Counted from the stretch's first letter, positions 8,549-18,040 are shown. The stretch: 64,000 bases of DNA from JAOUEA01 sp963810915 (GCA_963810915.1 CAWEPH010000001.1:372001-436000), one strand, 5' to 3'. Notes: generated by a model not told the origin, from the sequence alone. Made by a program: numbers and translations.

Positions 8549-9127
8549 GTGCGCATCGTGGCCGGCTCCGCCAAGGGCGTGCGTCTGGCGAGCGTCCCCG
8601 CCGGCGTTCGGCCGCTCTCCGACAGGGCACGCGAGGGGCTGTTCAGCAGCCTCGGCGCGGAGGTCCCGGGGGCGCGGGTGCTGGATCTCTACGCCGGCAC
8701 GGGGGCCACGGGCATCGAGGCATTGTCCCGCGGCGCCCTCCTCGGGGTCTTCGTCGACCGGTCCCATGCTGCGCTCGCGGCGGTGTACGAGAACCTGGAG
8801 CGAGCGAAGGTTGCGGACCGCGCAACCGTCGTCCTTTCTCACGCCCTGTCGTTCCTCGCCCGAGCCGAGGGTCCCGCCGACCTCTTCGACCTCGTCTTCG
8901 TCGACCCGCCGTACGAGACCGGGGGTCCGGATCTCGACGACGTGCTAGGTCAGCTGGCCGCCAGATGGCTCCCCGAGGAGGGCTGGACGGTGGTGCTGAC
9001 CAGGGGAAGGAAGAGTTCCACGCCTGTCATTCCGCTACACTGGTCCGCTGCCAGGGAACTTCGCTACGGCGACAGTCTCCTGACCCTGTACCGGCCGAAC
9101 GACCGGCCTAGGAACCTGGGGGTGTGA
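8549..9127 (+). CDS. rsmD: 16S rRNA (guanine-966 N2)-methyltransferase
   Basis: Methylates G966 of 16S rRNA during 30S assembly, using S-adenosylmethionine. It starts with the family hallmark MRIVAGSAKG when the GTG at 8549 is used, has a SAM-binding LDLYAGTGATGIEALSRG loop, and the catalytic DPPY within FVDPPYETG. It encodes 192 residues, close to the family norm. An upstream GTG at 8525 adds eight poorly conserved residues. It is adjacent to coaD (TGATG overlap), a pairing common to many bacteria. Confidence 0.94.
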   Translation: MRIVAGSAKGVRLASVPAGVRPLSDRAREGLFSSLGAEVPGARVLDLYAGTGATGIEALSRGALLGVFVDRSHAALAAVYENLERAKVADRATVVLSHALSFLARAEGPADLFDLVFVDPPYETGGPDLDDVLGQLAARWLPEEGWTVVLTRGRKSSTPVIPLHWSAARELRYGDSLLTLYRPNDRPRNLGV

Positions 9128-9612
9128 TGGGCCTGACCGCCCTGTGTCCGGGGACGTTCGACCCGGTGACGAACGGCCACCTCGACATCATCGGCAGGAC
9201 CAGCACCACCTTCGACCAGGTGGTCGTGGCCGTCTTGGAGAACCCGGCCAAGCAGCCGCTGTTCGCGATCGATGAGCGGGTGGCGATGCTCGAGGAAGCT
9301 ACCGGGTACCTCGGGAACGTGAAGGTTGGGGCGTTCCGAGGGCTGCTCGTGGCGTTCGCCCAGGAGCAGGGCCCCTCGGTGATCGTGAAGGGCCTCCGGG
9401 CCGTGAGTGACTACGAATTCGAGATCCAGATGGCGCAGATGAACCACCGGTTGGGCGGCGTCGAGACGCTGTTCATGCCGACGAATCCGAACTGGTCCTT
9501 CCTCTCATCCTCGCTGGTGAAGGAGGTTGCCCGCTTCGGCGGCGACGTGGAAGGGCTCGTCCCGGAGCACGTTCGCGCACGTCTGGCCGACCGATTGGAG
9601 GAGCGCGCCTGA
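9127..9612 (+). CDS. coaD: Phosphopantetheine adenylyltransferase
   Basis: Transfers AMP from ATP to 4'-phosphopantetheine to give dephospho-CoA, the fourth step of CoA synthesis. It is 161 residues long. The nucleotidyltransferase motif CPGTFDPVTNGHLDII lies at residues 7-22 and the C-terminal SSSLVKEVA matches the ISSTLIRE region. The ATG overlaps the rsmD stop by one base and the stop overlaps the next gene's start, so this is a tight operon. Confidence 0.96.
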   Translation: MGLTALCPGTFDPVTNGHLDIIGRTSTTFDQVVVAVLENPAKQPLFAIDERVAMLEEATGYLGNVKVGAFRGLLVAFAQEQGPSVIVKGLRAVSDYEFEIQMAQMNHRLGGVETLFMPTNPNWSFLSSSLVKEVARFGGDVEGLVPEHVRARLADRLEERA

Positions 9613-10178
9613 TGGACATCGCCGGCCGCCTTCAGCAGCTCGAAGAGATCGTGCAGGAAGCCAAGTCCATGCCGCTGTCCTCGTCCGTGCTGATCAACAA
9701 GGACGAGGTGCTGGAGATGCTCCAGCAGATGCAGGAGGACCTTCCGGACGAGATCAAGCAGGCCCGCTGGATCGTCAAGGACCGCGAGGAGCTCCTCGCG
9801 AAGGCCCGCGGCGAAGGAGACCGGCTGATCGAACAGGCGCGGGAGGAGCAGTTGCGCATGGCGCGCAAGGAGGAGATCGTCGCGCGGGCGAACGAAGAGG
9901 CCGAGCGGATCCTCGCCGAGACCGACGACAAGACGCGGTCGATGGTGGAGGAGGCCGAGGACTACGTGGACGCGAAGCTTGCCCAGTTCGAGATCGCCCT
10001 CCGCAAGATCCTCGAGGATTCCCAGGCGGCGACCAAGGCGCTCGCCCGCACGCTCGACCAGGTCGAGATGGGCCGCGAGAAGCTGCGCGCGCCCGGCACC
10101 GCGGCCGACCAGGAGTTCGCGCCGCAGTCCCACGAGGCCCGGCGCGAGACAGCGTTCTTCGACGAGGAGGCCGAGTGA
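9612..10178 (+). CDS. SepIVA/DivIVA-like coiled-coil protein
   Basis: 188 residues, almost entirely charged coiled coil from about 15 to 160, without membrane segments or enzymatic motifs. Its position between coaD and DUF177-rpmF-rnc matches Rv2927c (SepIVA), a DivIVA-like protein involved in mycobacterial division and envelope growth. The N-terminal segment LEEIVQEAKSMPLS followed by SVLINKDEVLEML resembles the start of that family. A role in cell division is inferred from synteny and fold type, not shown by a catalytic motif. Confidence 0.75.
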   Translation: MDIAGRLQQLEEIVQEAKSMPLSSSVLINKDEVLEMLQQMQEDLPDEIKQARWIVKDREELLAKARGEGDRLIEQAREEQLRMARKEEIVARANEEAERILAETDDKTRSMVEEAEDYVDAKLAQFEIALRKILEDSQAATKALARTLDQVEMGREKLRAPGTAADQEFAPQSHEARRETAFFDEEAE

Positions 10179-10690
10179 CCCTCGCCACGATCGACGTCCG
10201 GGACCTGATGGGACAACCCGGGGCCTCCAAGCGTGTCGCGGTGGACGGGACCCTCGACGGGCTCGGCACCGAGGTCGCCTCGGTGCCCGATGACGCACCA
10301 CTGCACGCCGAGCTCCTGCTGGAATCGGTGGTCGAGGGCGTGCTCGTCTCCGGACGCGTAGGCGGGACGTTCCATCTGCGGTGCGCGCGCTGCTTGAAGG
10401 AGTTCGACGAGCCTTTCGGCGTCGACATCACCGAGATGTTCGTGCCGACCCCCGACGAGGACTCGGACGAATACCCGCTGGATCCGGAGGGCTACCTCGA
10501 GCCTGAGCAGATGGTCCGCGACACCGTGGGGGTCGAGTTGCCCTTCTCGCCCCTGTGCATGCCCGGATGTCAGGGTCTATGCCCCGTCTGCGGCGGGAAC
10601 CGCAACCTCGGCGAATGCCCCGGCGACCACGCCACCACGGATCCACGATGGGCCGAGCTCGATGCCCTGCTCGAACAGATGGAGAACTAG
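10175..10690 (+). CDS. DUF177 (YceD-like) protein
   Basis: 171-residue protein of the YceD/DUF177 family, always found beside rpmF and linked to 23S rRNA accumulation in plants and bacteria. Two cysteine pairs are visible: LRCARCLKEF near residue 68, and CMPGCQGLCPVCGGN near 128, a probable zinc site. It ends with the typical WAELDALLEQ helix. The GTG start overlaps the previous stop (GTGA). The exact biochemical role is unknown. Confidence 0.9.
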   Translation: MTLATIDVRDLMGQPGASKRVAVDGTLDGLGTEVASVPDDAPLHAELLLESVVEGVLVSGRVGGTFHLRCARCLKEFDEPFGVDITEMFVPTPDEDSDEYPLDPEGYLEPEQMVRDTVGVELPFSPLCMPGCQGLCPVCGGNRNLGECPGDHATTDPRWAELDALLEQMEN

Positions 10691-10712
10691 GAAGGAAGGA
10701 AGGAACGCACCG

Positions 10713-10889
10713 ATGGCCGTCCCGAAGAAGAAGCAGAGCAAGTCCCGCGGCGACAAGCGCGCCGCCAACTGGAAGGCGAAGGCGCCGGCGTACAGCGCAT
10801 GCCCTCAGTGCCGACAGCCCAAACTCCCACACGTCGTCTGCGGCAACTGTGGCTACTACGCAGGCCGTCAGGCGATCGAGGTCGAGTAA
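10713..10889 (+). CDS. rpmF: 50S ribosomal protein L32
   Basis: 58-residue large-subunit protein. It begins MAVPKKKQSKSRGDKRAANW and carries a four-cysteine zinc ribbon (CPQC and CGNC). A strong AAGGAAGGAAGG purine run lies 11-22 bases before the ATG. The DUF177-rpmF order is nearly universal. Confidence 0.97.
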   Translation: MAVPKKKQSKSRGDKRAANWKAKAPAYSACPQCRQPKLPHVVCGNCGYYAGRQAIEVE

Positions 10890-10893
10890 CCGC

Positions 10894-11613
10894 GTGTCGG
10901 CAGCCCACGTCGAGGTGCCCGTCGAGGACCTGGATCGGGCGCTCGGGGTGTCGTTCAGCGACACCGCGCTCCGCGAGGCAGCCCTCACGCATCGGTCCTA
11001 CGCGTTCGAACGAGGCCTGAGCGTCACGAACGAGCGCCTGGAGTTCCTCGGGGACTCGGTGCTCGGGCTGGTCGTCACCGACATGGCGTACCGGTCCTAC
11101 CCCGAGATGCCCGAGGGCTCGCTCGCCAAGCTGCGCGCGGCCATCGTGAACATGGTGGCACTCGCGGACGTCGCGCGCGCGCTCGGTCTCGGGCAGCTCG
11201 TGCTGCTGGGCAAGGGCGAGGAACAAAGCGGCGGCCGCGACAAGTCCTCGATCCTCGCGGACGCGCTCGAGGCCGTCTTCGGCGCCGTGTACCTGGATCT
11301 CGGGCTCGAGACGGCGACGGATCTGATCGAACGACTCTTCCGCCCCCGTATGGAGGCCTACGTTCGCGGCGAGGGCGACCGCGACTACAAGACGATCCTG
11401 CAGGAGCTCGCCTCGCAGGAGCTCCGCGCCATGCCCGACTATCGGATCGAGGAGCGCGGGCCGGATCACGAGAAGGAGTTCACGGCCACGGTGTTCCTGG
11501 CCGGAGAGCCGATGGGGACCGGGAACGGTCGGTCGAAGAAGGAAGCCGAGCAGCAGGCGGCCCGCGAAGCGCATCGGCGTCTGGCCGAGCGTCTCGACGA
11601 CGCGCGTTCGTGA
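10894..11613 (+). CDS. rnc: Ribonuclease III
   Basis: Double-strand-specific endoribonuclease for rRNA and mRNA processing. The catalytic signature NERLEFLGDSVLG lies near residues 43-55, the second acidic set DALEAVFGAVYLD near 122-134, and a C-terminal dsRNA-binding domain spans about 160-232 (GNGRSKKEAEQQAA). The start is taken at the GTG just after the rpmF stop, giving 239 residues, normal for the enzyme. Confidence 0.95.
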   Translation: MSAAHVEVPVEDLDRALGVSFSDTALREAALTHRSYAFERGLSVTNERLEFLGDSVLGLVVTDMAYRSYPEMPEGSLAKLRAAIVNMVALADVARALGLGQLVLLGKGEEQSGGRDKSSILADALEAVFGAVYLDLGLETATDLIERLFRPRMEAYVRGEGDRDYKTILQELASQELRAMPDYRIEERGPDHEKEFTATVFLAGEPMGTGNGRSKKEAEQQAAREAHRRLAERLDDARS

Positions 11614-11628
11614 GGGAGGGTACGAGAG

Positions 11629-12471
11629 GTGGAGCTTCCTGAAGTCGAAGTGATGCGTCGCGACCTGGAGAAGGACGTCGTGGGTCGGCGCATCAAAGAG
11701 GTCGAGGTCAAGAGCTCCAAGAACGCCATGCGCACCATCCGGCGCCACAAGACCCGCAAGGAGTTCACGTCGCAGCTGGTCGGCCGCAAGATCGTGAAGG
11801 TGGAGCGCCGCGGCAAGTACCTGCTCCTCACGCTCGACTCCGGCGACATCCTGGTGGTGCACTTCGGGATGAGCGGCCAGTTCCAGCGAGGGACGGGTCG
11901 CGTGGCGTTGCCCGCACACACCCACGTGGTGTTCACGTTCCAGCAGGGCGGAGACCTCCGCTTCGTGGACCCGCGGACGTTCGGGGAGCTGTTCGTGACG
12001 AGCCCCGACGAGATCGGCAAGATCAAGGAGCTTCAGCACCTCGCCATCGACCCGCTCGACCAGGTCTTCACCTGGCCCACCTTCCAGTACCTCCTCGCAC
12101 AGCGTGCGGCCAAGATGAAGCCGCTGATGATGGATCAGAAGTTCATCAGCGGGCTGGGCAACATCTACTCCGACGAGGTGCTCTTCCACGCCGGGCTCCG
12201 GTACGACCGGGTGAGCGACACCCTCTCCTCGCAGGAGGTGCGCCGGCTCTACCGGGCCATCCAGGAGATCCTGCAGGATGCGATCAAGCTGCGCGGCACC
12301 ACGCTCGAGGACGAGGCCTACGTCGACCTGTTCGGCAAGCCGGGTGAGTACCAGAACGAGCTCAAGGTCTACGGCCGCGAGGGGTTGCCGTGTCGTCGCT
12401 GCCGGACGCCGATCCAGACGATCAAGATCGCGCAGCGGAACTCGTACTTCTGCCCGCAGTGCCAGTCGTAG
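11629..12471 (+). CDS. mutM: Fpg/Nei-family DNA glycosylase lacking the N-terminal proline
   Basis: Excises oxidised purines in the canonical family. The helix-two-turn-helix region, GMSGQ, the conserved Lys in RRGKYLLL (near 63), and the C-terminal zinc finger CRRC...CPQC with the Arg in QRNSYFC are all present. The protein begins M-E-L-P-E-V, whereas canonical Fpg begins M-P-E-L-P-E-V. The nucleophilic Pro is therefore missing, and no in-frame start lies between here and a stop at 11611. The position between rnc and acyP-smc is that of actinobacterial mutM. Either a variant active site or a specialised paralogue is possible. Confidence 0.88.
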   Translation: MELPEVEVMRRDLEKDVVGRRIKEVEVKSSKNAMRTIRRHKTRKEFTSQLVGRKIVKVERRGKYLLLTLDSGDILVVHFGMSGQFQRGTGRVALPAHTHVVFTFQQGGDLRFVDPRTFGELFVTSPDEIGKIKELQHLAIDPLDQVFTWPTFQYLLAQRAAKMKPLMMDQKFISGLGNIYSDEVLFHAGLRYDRVSDTLSSQEVRRLYRAIQEILQDAIKLRGTTLEDEAYVDLFGKPGEYQNELKVYGREGLPCRRCRTPIQTIKIAQRNSYFCPQCQS

Positions 12472-12518
12472 CGGACTCGGGTGATCGCGGGGTATACCAG
12501 GGACTCGAGCGTCTCCGC

Positions 12519-13106
12519 CTAGACGAGCTCGGCACCGGCGTCGCGCATGCGCGCGACCGCGCGGTCGCCGTCACCGGGGCTGAGGTCGACGGCGCGGATC
12601 GCCGAAGCGAGCACCTGGACGGGGTAGGCCTGCATCCGCGCGTCCACCACGGTCTCGACCACGCAGTAGTCCGTCGCGAGTCCGCAGACGACCAGTCGCT
12701 GCGCTCCGTGGGCCTGCAACATCTCGTGCAGCACGGTGTCCTCGCGCTCGCCGCTCAACGGATCGCGCACGCTGAACCCCGAGTAGCCGTCCTTGCCGTC
12801 GGCGCCCTTGCGCACCACGCAGTCGTCGATCACGTCGAGTCCGGGATGGAAGGCGGCGCCCCATGTCTCCCAGACGCAGTGCACGGGCCAGATGCCGCCG
12901 TCCTTCTCGAAGTGCGGCGTATCGGGTGGATGCCAATCTTGCGTGTAGGCGACGAACGCTCCCGCGCGCCGCGCTCGCCCGATCTCCGCATCCACGATCG
13001 GCACGATCAACTCACCCTGGCGGACGTAGAGGCTCCCGTTCGGGTCGGCGAAGTCGTTCTGCACGTCCACCACGAGGAGGGCGGTGTTCGCGTCGTAGGT
13101 GGGCAC
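12519..13106 (-). CDS. pncA: Nicotinamidase (isochorismatase fold)
   Basis: Hydrolyses nicotinamide to nicotinate and ammonia for NAD salvage. The catalytic triad is visible: Asp14 in VVDVQNDF, Lys near 98 in VRKGADG, and Cys near 148 in GLATDYCV. Metal ligands appear in QDWHPPDTPHF and WPVHC. It encodes 195 residues. The GTG start follows GGAAGGAG, with a TAGGCT hexamer about 24 bases upstream on the same strand. It is convergent with mutM and divergent from acyP. Confidence 0.93.
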   Translation of the reverse strand: MPTYDANTALLVVDVQNDFADPNGSLYVRQGELIVPIVDAEIGRARRAGAFVAYTQDWHPPDTPHFEKDGGIWPVHCVWETWGAAFHPGLDVIDDCVVRKGADGKDGYSGFSVRDPLSGEREDTVLHEMLQAHGAQRLVVCGLATDYCVVETVVDARMQAYPVQVLASAIRAVDLSPGDGDRAVARMRDAGAELV

Positions 13107-13143
13107 GGGGCTCCTTCCGCGATCGGAGCCAGCCTAGCGACTC

Positions 13144-13431
13144 GTGCGAGAAACTGGGGTGGTGCGGAGGGTTCACGTGATCGTCTCGGGGCGCGTGCAA
13201 GGGGTCTTCTACCGGGCTGCATGCGTGGAGCGGGCGCGCGCGCTCGGGGTGACCGGGTGGGTCCGCAACACGCTCGATGGGCGGGTCGAGGCCGAGTTCG
13301 AGGGCAAGGATGCGGCCGTGGAGTCGATGGTGGCCTGGGCGCGGGAGGGACCCGCGGGCGCGCACGTGCGCGCGTTCGAGGCCGATGAACGGCCGCCGAT
13401 CGGCGAAGAAACCTTCCGCGTGACCCGCTGA
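13144..13431 (+). CDS. acyP: Acylphosphatase
   Basis: Hydrolyses acyl phosphates. The catalytic Arg is in SGRVQGVFYR and the Asn in GWVRNTLDG, both canonical. Position between mutM and smc matches mycobacteria. The start is uncertain: the GTG at 13144 gives 95 residues, and a GTG at 13162 would begin directly before VHVIVSG. No clear ribosome binding site helps the choice. Confidence 0.92.
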   Translation: MRETGVVRRVHVIVSGRVQGVFYRAACVERARALGVTGWVRNTLDGRVEAEFEGKDAAVESMVAWAREGPAGAHVRAFEADERPPIGEETFRVTR

Positions 13432-13499
13432 ACAGGCCTCCTGACCTGGGGTTCCGCAGAACCGCGGGCGGGATGCCGCATCCAGAATCACAAGCCTGT

Positions 13500-13505
13500 T
13501 AGCAT
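13500..13505 (+). promoter_or_regulatory. -10 element, leaderless smc
   Basis: TAGCAT lies 7 bases before the ATG at 13513, with no Shine-Dalgarno sequence in between. The hexamer partly overlaps GCCTGTT (13494-13500), the right arm of an inverted repeat with AACAGGC at 13433-13439. Confidence 0.55.
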
Positions 13506-13512
13506 CCGCCCG

Positions 13513-16500
13513 ATGTTCCTCCGCTCGATCACGATCCGCGGGTTCAAGTCTTTCGCGGACAAGGCCGTCCTCGAGTTCCAGCCCGGCGTCTCCGTCATCG
13601 TCGGCCCGAACGGGTCGGGCAAGTCCAACCTCGTGGACGCCATCAGCTGGGTGTTGGGTGAGCAGGGCGCCCGGGCGCTGCGCGGCGGGCACATGGCCGA
13701 CGTGATCTTCGCCGGCACGCCCTCACGGCCCGCCCTCGGCATGGCCGAGGTCAAGCTGGTGATCGACAACAGCGCCGCGAAGATCCCGGTGCCCATGAGC
13801 GAGATCGAGGTCTCGCGCACGATCTTCCGCAGCGGCGAGTCCGAGTACCGCATCAACGGCCAGATCGTGCGCCTCCTGGATGTGCAGGAGCTGCTCTCCG
13901 AGACCGGGATCGGCCGGGCCTTGCACACGGTGGTGGGTCAGGGCCAGCTCGAGGAGGTGCTCCTCGCCAAGCCCGAGGACCGCCGGAAGTACATCGAGGA
14001 AGCCGCCGGCATCGCCAAGCACCGCCGGCGGAAGGAACGCGCAGAGCGCAAGCTGGCCGGCCTGGACCAGGATCTGCTCCGGCTGGCGGACGTGCTCTCG
14101 GAGCTCCGCCGGCAGTTGAAGCCCCTGCAACAACAGGCGGAGATGGCCAAGAAGCACGAGACGCTCACGACGGAGGCCGAGGAGCTCTCCCGCATGCTGG
14201 CGGCGGCGCGGCTGCGTGCGCTCCGCCGGGAGAAGGAGCGGCGTCAGTCCGGGTGGGACGAGGGGCTCGAGGCCCGCCAGGGGGCGCGCGAGCGGCTCGA
14301 CGCGCTCGATGAGGAGGTGCTCGCGGCGGCGGACGCCCGAGCGTCGGCCTCGACGGCGCTCGCCGACACAGAGCTTGCGTTCCGTCAGACCCAGCACGAG
14401 CGCACGCGCGCCCAGGAGCAGTTCCGCCTGGCGGTGCAGCGTGAGGGTGAGGCGCGCCAGGAGCTCGCGGCCCAGGCGGGCCGGGCCGTCCGGATCGACG
14501 CCGTGCACGAGGAGATCGATCGCGTCGAGGCGTTGCTCGCCCGGGTCGTGACCGACCTTCGAGATCCGCGAGCGCGAGCTCGCCGACGCCGAGGAGGGAT
14601 TCCGGCGCGCCGAGGAGGAGCGCCGGCGGATCGAGGAGGAGCGCCGGCGCATCGGCGAGGACGCGGCGGGCCGTCGCGCGGAGGTCGAGGCTCTGGAACG
14701 ATCTGTGGCGGGCAGCGAGCGGGAGCGCGACCGGCTCACCGTGACGGTGGAGGAGGTTCGCGCACGGATCGGAGAGGTCGAGGCCGAGCGCGTCGGGCTG
14801 GAGTCGGAGATCGAGACGTTCGACGATCAGTCCGCGCCGATGAGCGAGAAGCGCACGCAACTCGAGGTCGAGCGTCGCGGGCTCGTCGACAAGATCGAGG
14901 AGCTCGAAGACGTGCGCCGGCGCCACGAGAGCCGCCGGGACCTCCTGGAGGCCCGGCGGCAGGACATCGAGGAGACCGCCGGGTCGCGGTTCCTCAGCTC
15001 CCACAGGGGTCGCGCGATCGGCCTGCTGAAGGATCTGGTGAAGGTGGAGTCGGGTTTGGAACGAGCCCTCGTGGCGGCGCTCGGGCCGCTCGCCGACGCC
15101 GTGGTCTACGACGACGGCGAGCGGGCGCTCGCCGACGCGCCCGACGGGGACGGAGCGATCCTCGCGATCGCGGCGGGGGGTCCGGTTCCGATGGGGCTGT
15201 CCGAGGAGCGGCGGCTCCTCACCGTCGTCGACGCGGAGCCCGCCGCCCGCGGCATCATCAGCACGGTCCTGCGCGACGTCTACCTCGCGACAGACGTGGC
15301 CGAGGCATCGGAGAAGCTGCGCCGCCACCCCGCGGCGTCGTTCGTGACGGCCGAGGGCGTTCTCGTGGGTCCGGCGGTGATCCACACGGCCAAGGAGGCG
15401 GACGCTCGGGCGCGCGAGATCCGCGCGGAGCTGCAGGTGCTGGCGCACGACCTCTCGGCCACGATGAACGCCCTGCGGCCGCGGCGCCAGCGCCTCACGG
15501 AGATCGCCGGGGAGGTCGAGTTCCTGAGCGAGCAGATCGAGGCGGCGGATGCGGAGATCACCGCGACGGCGGAGAGGCTGGGGATGCTGGAGCGCGACTT
15601 GAGCGGGTTGCGCAAGGAAGAGGAGCTGCACCAACAACGGCTGACGGCGCTCGACGAGAGCGTCAACGTGGCCAGGGAGCGGTTGGGCGCCCTCGGCCCG
15701 GTGAGCCGAGAGGAGATGCCCGAGCTTCCGCCCAGGCCGCAGCCGCCCGTCCAGCACCGCGTCACGGTGGAGACCCTCCGCCGCGACAGGGGGACGCACG
15801 ACGCGCGCCTGCACGAGCTGCGCGTCGAACGCGATGCGCTCGCGGACCACGACCCCGTACGCCTGCGCGCCGATCTCGAAGCCGCCGAACGCGCGCGCGC
15901 CGCGTCCGAGGAGGCGGTCAAGCGCCTCGAGGAGGTCGCCGCCGTGGCCGAACGCGCGCGTGAGGCCGCCGCCGAGGTCGAGCGCGAGGCCGCCGAGCGT
16001 GAGGCTGCCGTCAACAAGTCATGGCGGGATGCGTCCACCGAGCTCGACCACCTTCGGGAGCGCTACGAGGAGGAAGACCGCACGCGCGGCGACATCGAAC
16101 GGAGGATCCGCGAGGCCGAGCGCCTGATCAGGGAGGGATACCAGGCGGATCCCGCGGAGCTCCTCGGGGGGCTGAGCGAGGACGATTCGGTGGAGGGCTT
16201 CGAGAAACGCTCCGAGCTGGTCCAGCGCCGACTCGCGCTCCTCGGCCGCGTGAACCTCCTCGCCACCGGGGAGTTCGAGGCGCTGCAGGAACGCCACGAC
16301 TTCATGGCGCGCGAGCTCGACGACGTGCGGAAGGCCCGTCGCGACCTCCTCGAGGTCGTCGCGAAGGTGGACCAAGAGATCACCGAGACCTTCACCACCG
16401 CTTACCGGGACGTCGCGCTCCAGTTCGAGCGGCTCATCGCGGAACTGTTCCCCGGCGGCGAGGGCCGCCTGGTCCTGACCGATCCCGCGGACCCGCTCAC

Positions 16501-16969
16501 GAGCGGCATCGAGATCGAGGCCTCGCCGGGGCGCAAGCGGGTGAAGCGGATCAGCCTGCTTTCCGGCGGGGAGCGCTCGCTCACGGCCATGGCCTTCCTG
16601 TTCGCCATCTTCACCGCCAGGCCCTCGCCCTTCTACCTCATGGACGAGGTGGAGCCCGCCCTCGACGACGTCAACCTGCACCGCTTCCTGCGGCTCGTGG
16701 AGGGGTTCGCGGCGGACGCGCAGGTCCTGATCGTGACGCACCAGAAGCGCACGATGGAGATCGCCGGGATGATGTACGGCGTCTCGCTCAACAAGGACGG
16801 CACCACCAAGGTGGTCTGCCAGCGCATGGAGCAGACGCAACGGGCCGCCGAGGCGGCGGCGCGGGAGGAGGCCGTGCACGAGCGCCTCGAGGCCGAGCAC
16901 GCCGTCCAGTCCTCGGCCGACGACGAGCCGGTCGAGCTGGACGTGCCGCAAGGCGAGCCGGTCGGCTAG
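13513..16969 (+). CDS. smc: Chromosome segregation protein SMC, with an apparent frameshift
   Basis: Condensin ATPase. The N-terminal head has Walker A GPNGSGKSN near residue 33 and GQGQLEE. A coiled coil follows to a hinge near 495-650 (FLSSHRGRAIGLLKDLV onward). The C-terminal head has LLSGGERSLTAMA and Walker B YLMDEVEPALDD. Total length is about 1,151 residues, normal. Coding moves from the first frame to the +1 frame near 14557-14561: the first frame gives VVTDL and the new frame continues with EIRERELADAEEG. One extra base (or two missing) explains it. Both halves are well conserved, so a sequencing or assembly error or a very recent mutation is more likely than a dead gene. Confidence 0.9.
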
Positions 16970-16972
16970 CCT
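16967..16972 (+). promoter_or_regulatory. -10 element overlapping the smc stop, leaderless ftsY
   Basis: TAGCCT lies 8 bases before the ftsY ATG at 16981. Its first three bases are the smc stop codon. Confidence 0.5.
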
Positions 16973-16980
16973 CTCCGACC

Positions 16981-18036
16981 ATGTGGTACATCATCATCTT
17001 CGCCCTGCTCGCCGTGCTGCTCGTGATCGCCGGGTTCGTGGCATACGGCCGTCGCAGGGCCGAGATGCGCGGCATGGAGCACGAGTCCCGCTCGGGCGCG
17101 GGGCACACCCGCGACCCGGTCCCCGCCCATCCGGCCGCTCAGAAGCACGAGCCTGCGGTGAAGGAACCCGGCGCATCGGGCGGCGTCTTCAAGAAGGAAG
17201 GGCTCGGACCGAGGATCAAGCACCTCTTCCGCGGCGCGGTCGTCGAAGAGACGTGGGCCTCACTCGAGGACCTGCTCCTCAAGGCGGACCTGGGTCCCAA
17301 GGCCTCGTCCGATCTCGTGGCGCGGGTGAAGGCCGACTACACGCACGGCGCCAACCCGGAGAACTTGGTCCGCGAAGAGATCCTGGCCGTGCTCGGCCCC
17401 GACGAGTCCCTGCACCTCGACGGCGGGCTGAACGTCGTCCTCGTCGTGGGGGTGAACGGCGCGGGCAAGACCACGACGATCGGCAAGCTCGCCAAGCGCC
17501 TCACGCACGAGGGGAAGAAGGTCAGTCTCGCGGCCAGCGACACCTACCGCGCGGCGGCAGGGGAGCAGCTCGAGGTGTGGGCGCAGCGGGCCGGTGCCCA
17601 CCTCGTGGCGCAGGAGCGTGGCGCCGACCCCGGGGCGGTTGCGTTCGACGCGGTGAAGGCCGCGGGGGCGCGTCACGCGGACGTGCTCATCGTGGATACG
17701 GCGGGACGCCTCCACACGAAGCAGCCGCTGATGGACGAGCTCGGTAAGGTCAAGCGCGTGATCGAGAAAGCCGGCGCCGAGGTGGGCGAGACCCTGCTCG
17801 TGCTCGACGCCCAGACGGGCCAGAACGGCATCGCGCAGGCCCGCGCGTTCACCGATGCCGTCGAGGTTACCGGTGTCGTCCTCACCAAGACGGACGGGTC
17901 CGCCAAGGGCGGTGTCGTGCTCGCGGTGCGCGAGGAGCTGGGTGTGCCGATCCGCTTCGTCGGCGTCGGCGAGGGACCGGACGACCTCCGCCCGTTCGAG
18001 GCGGAAGCGTTCGCGGAGCGCCTGCTCTCGGGCTGA
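16981..18036 (+). CDS. ftsY: Signal recognition particle receptor FtsY
   Basis: GTPase that docks SRP-ribosome complexes at the membrane. It has an N-terminal transmembrane helix (residues 3-22, YIIIFALLAVLLVIAGF) and a short linker of about 40 residues. An NG domain follows with GVNGAGKTTTIGKLA near 157, DTYRAAA, DTAGRLH and TKTDGSAKGG. It encodes 351 residues. The smc-ftsY order matches other Actinobacteria, and ffh lies 1.1 kb downstream, separated only by a response-regulator/kinase pair. Confidence 0.96.
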   Translation: MWYIIIFALLAVLLVIAGFVAYGRRRAEMRGMEHESRSGAGHTRDPVPAHPAAQKHEPAVKEPGASGGVFKKEGLGPRIKHLFRGAVVEETWASLEDLLLKADLGPKASSDLVARVKADYTHGANPENLVREEILAVLGPDESLHLDGGLNVVLVVGVNGAGKTTTIGKLAKRLTHEGKKVSLAASDTYRAAAGEQLEVWAQRAGAHLVAQERGADPGAVAFDAVKAAGARHADVLIVDTAGRLHTKQPLMDELGKVKRVIEKAGAEVGETLLVLDAQTGQNGIAQARAFTDAVEVTGVVLTKTDGSAKGGVVLAVREELGVPIRFVGVGEGPDDLRPFEAEAFAERLLSG

Positions 18037-18040
18037 GGCC

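Noticed and set aside
13433..13500. AACAGGC/GCCTGTT inverted repeat before smc as a specific operator.
   Set aside because: The 54-base separation and partial overlap with the -10 make it compatible with chance; nothing else supports a regulator site.
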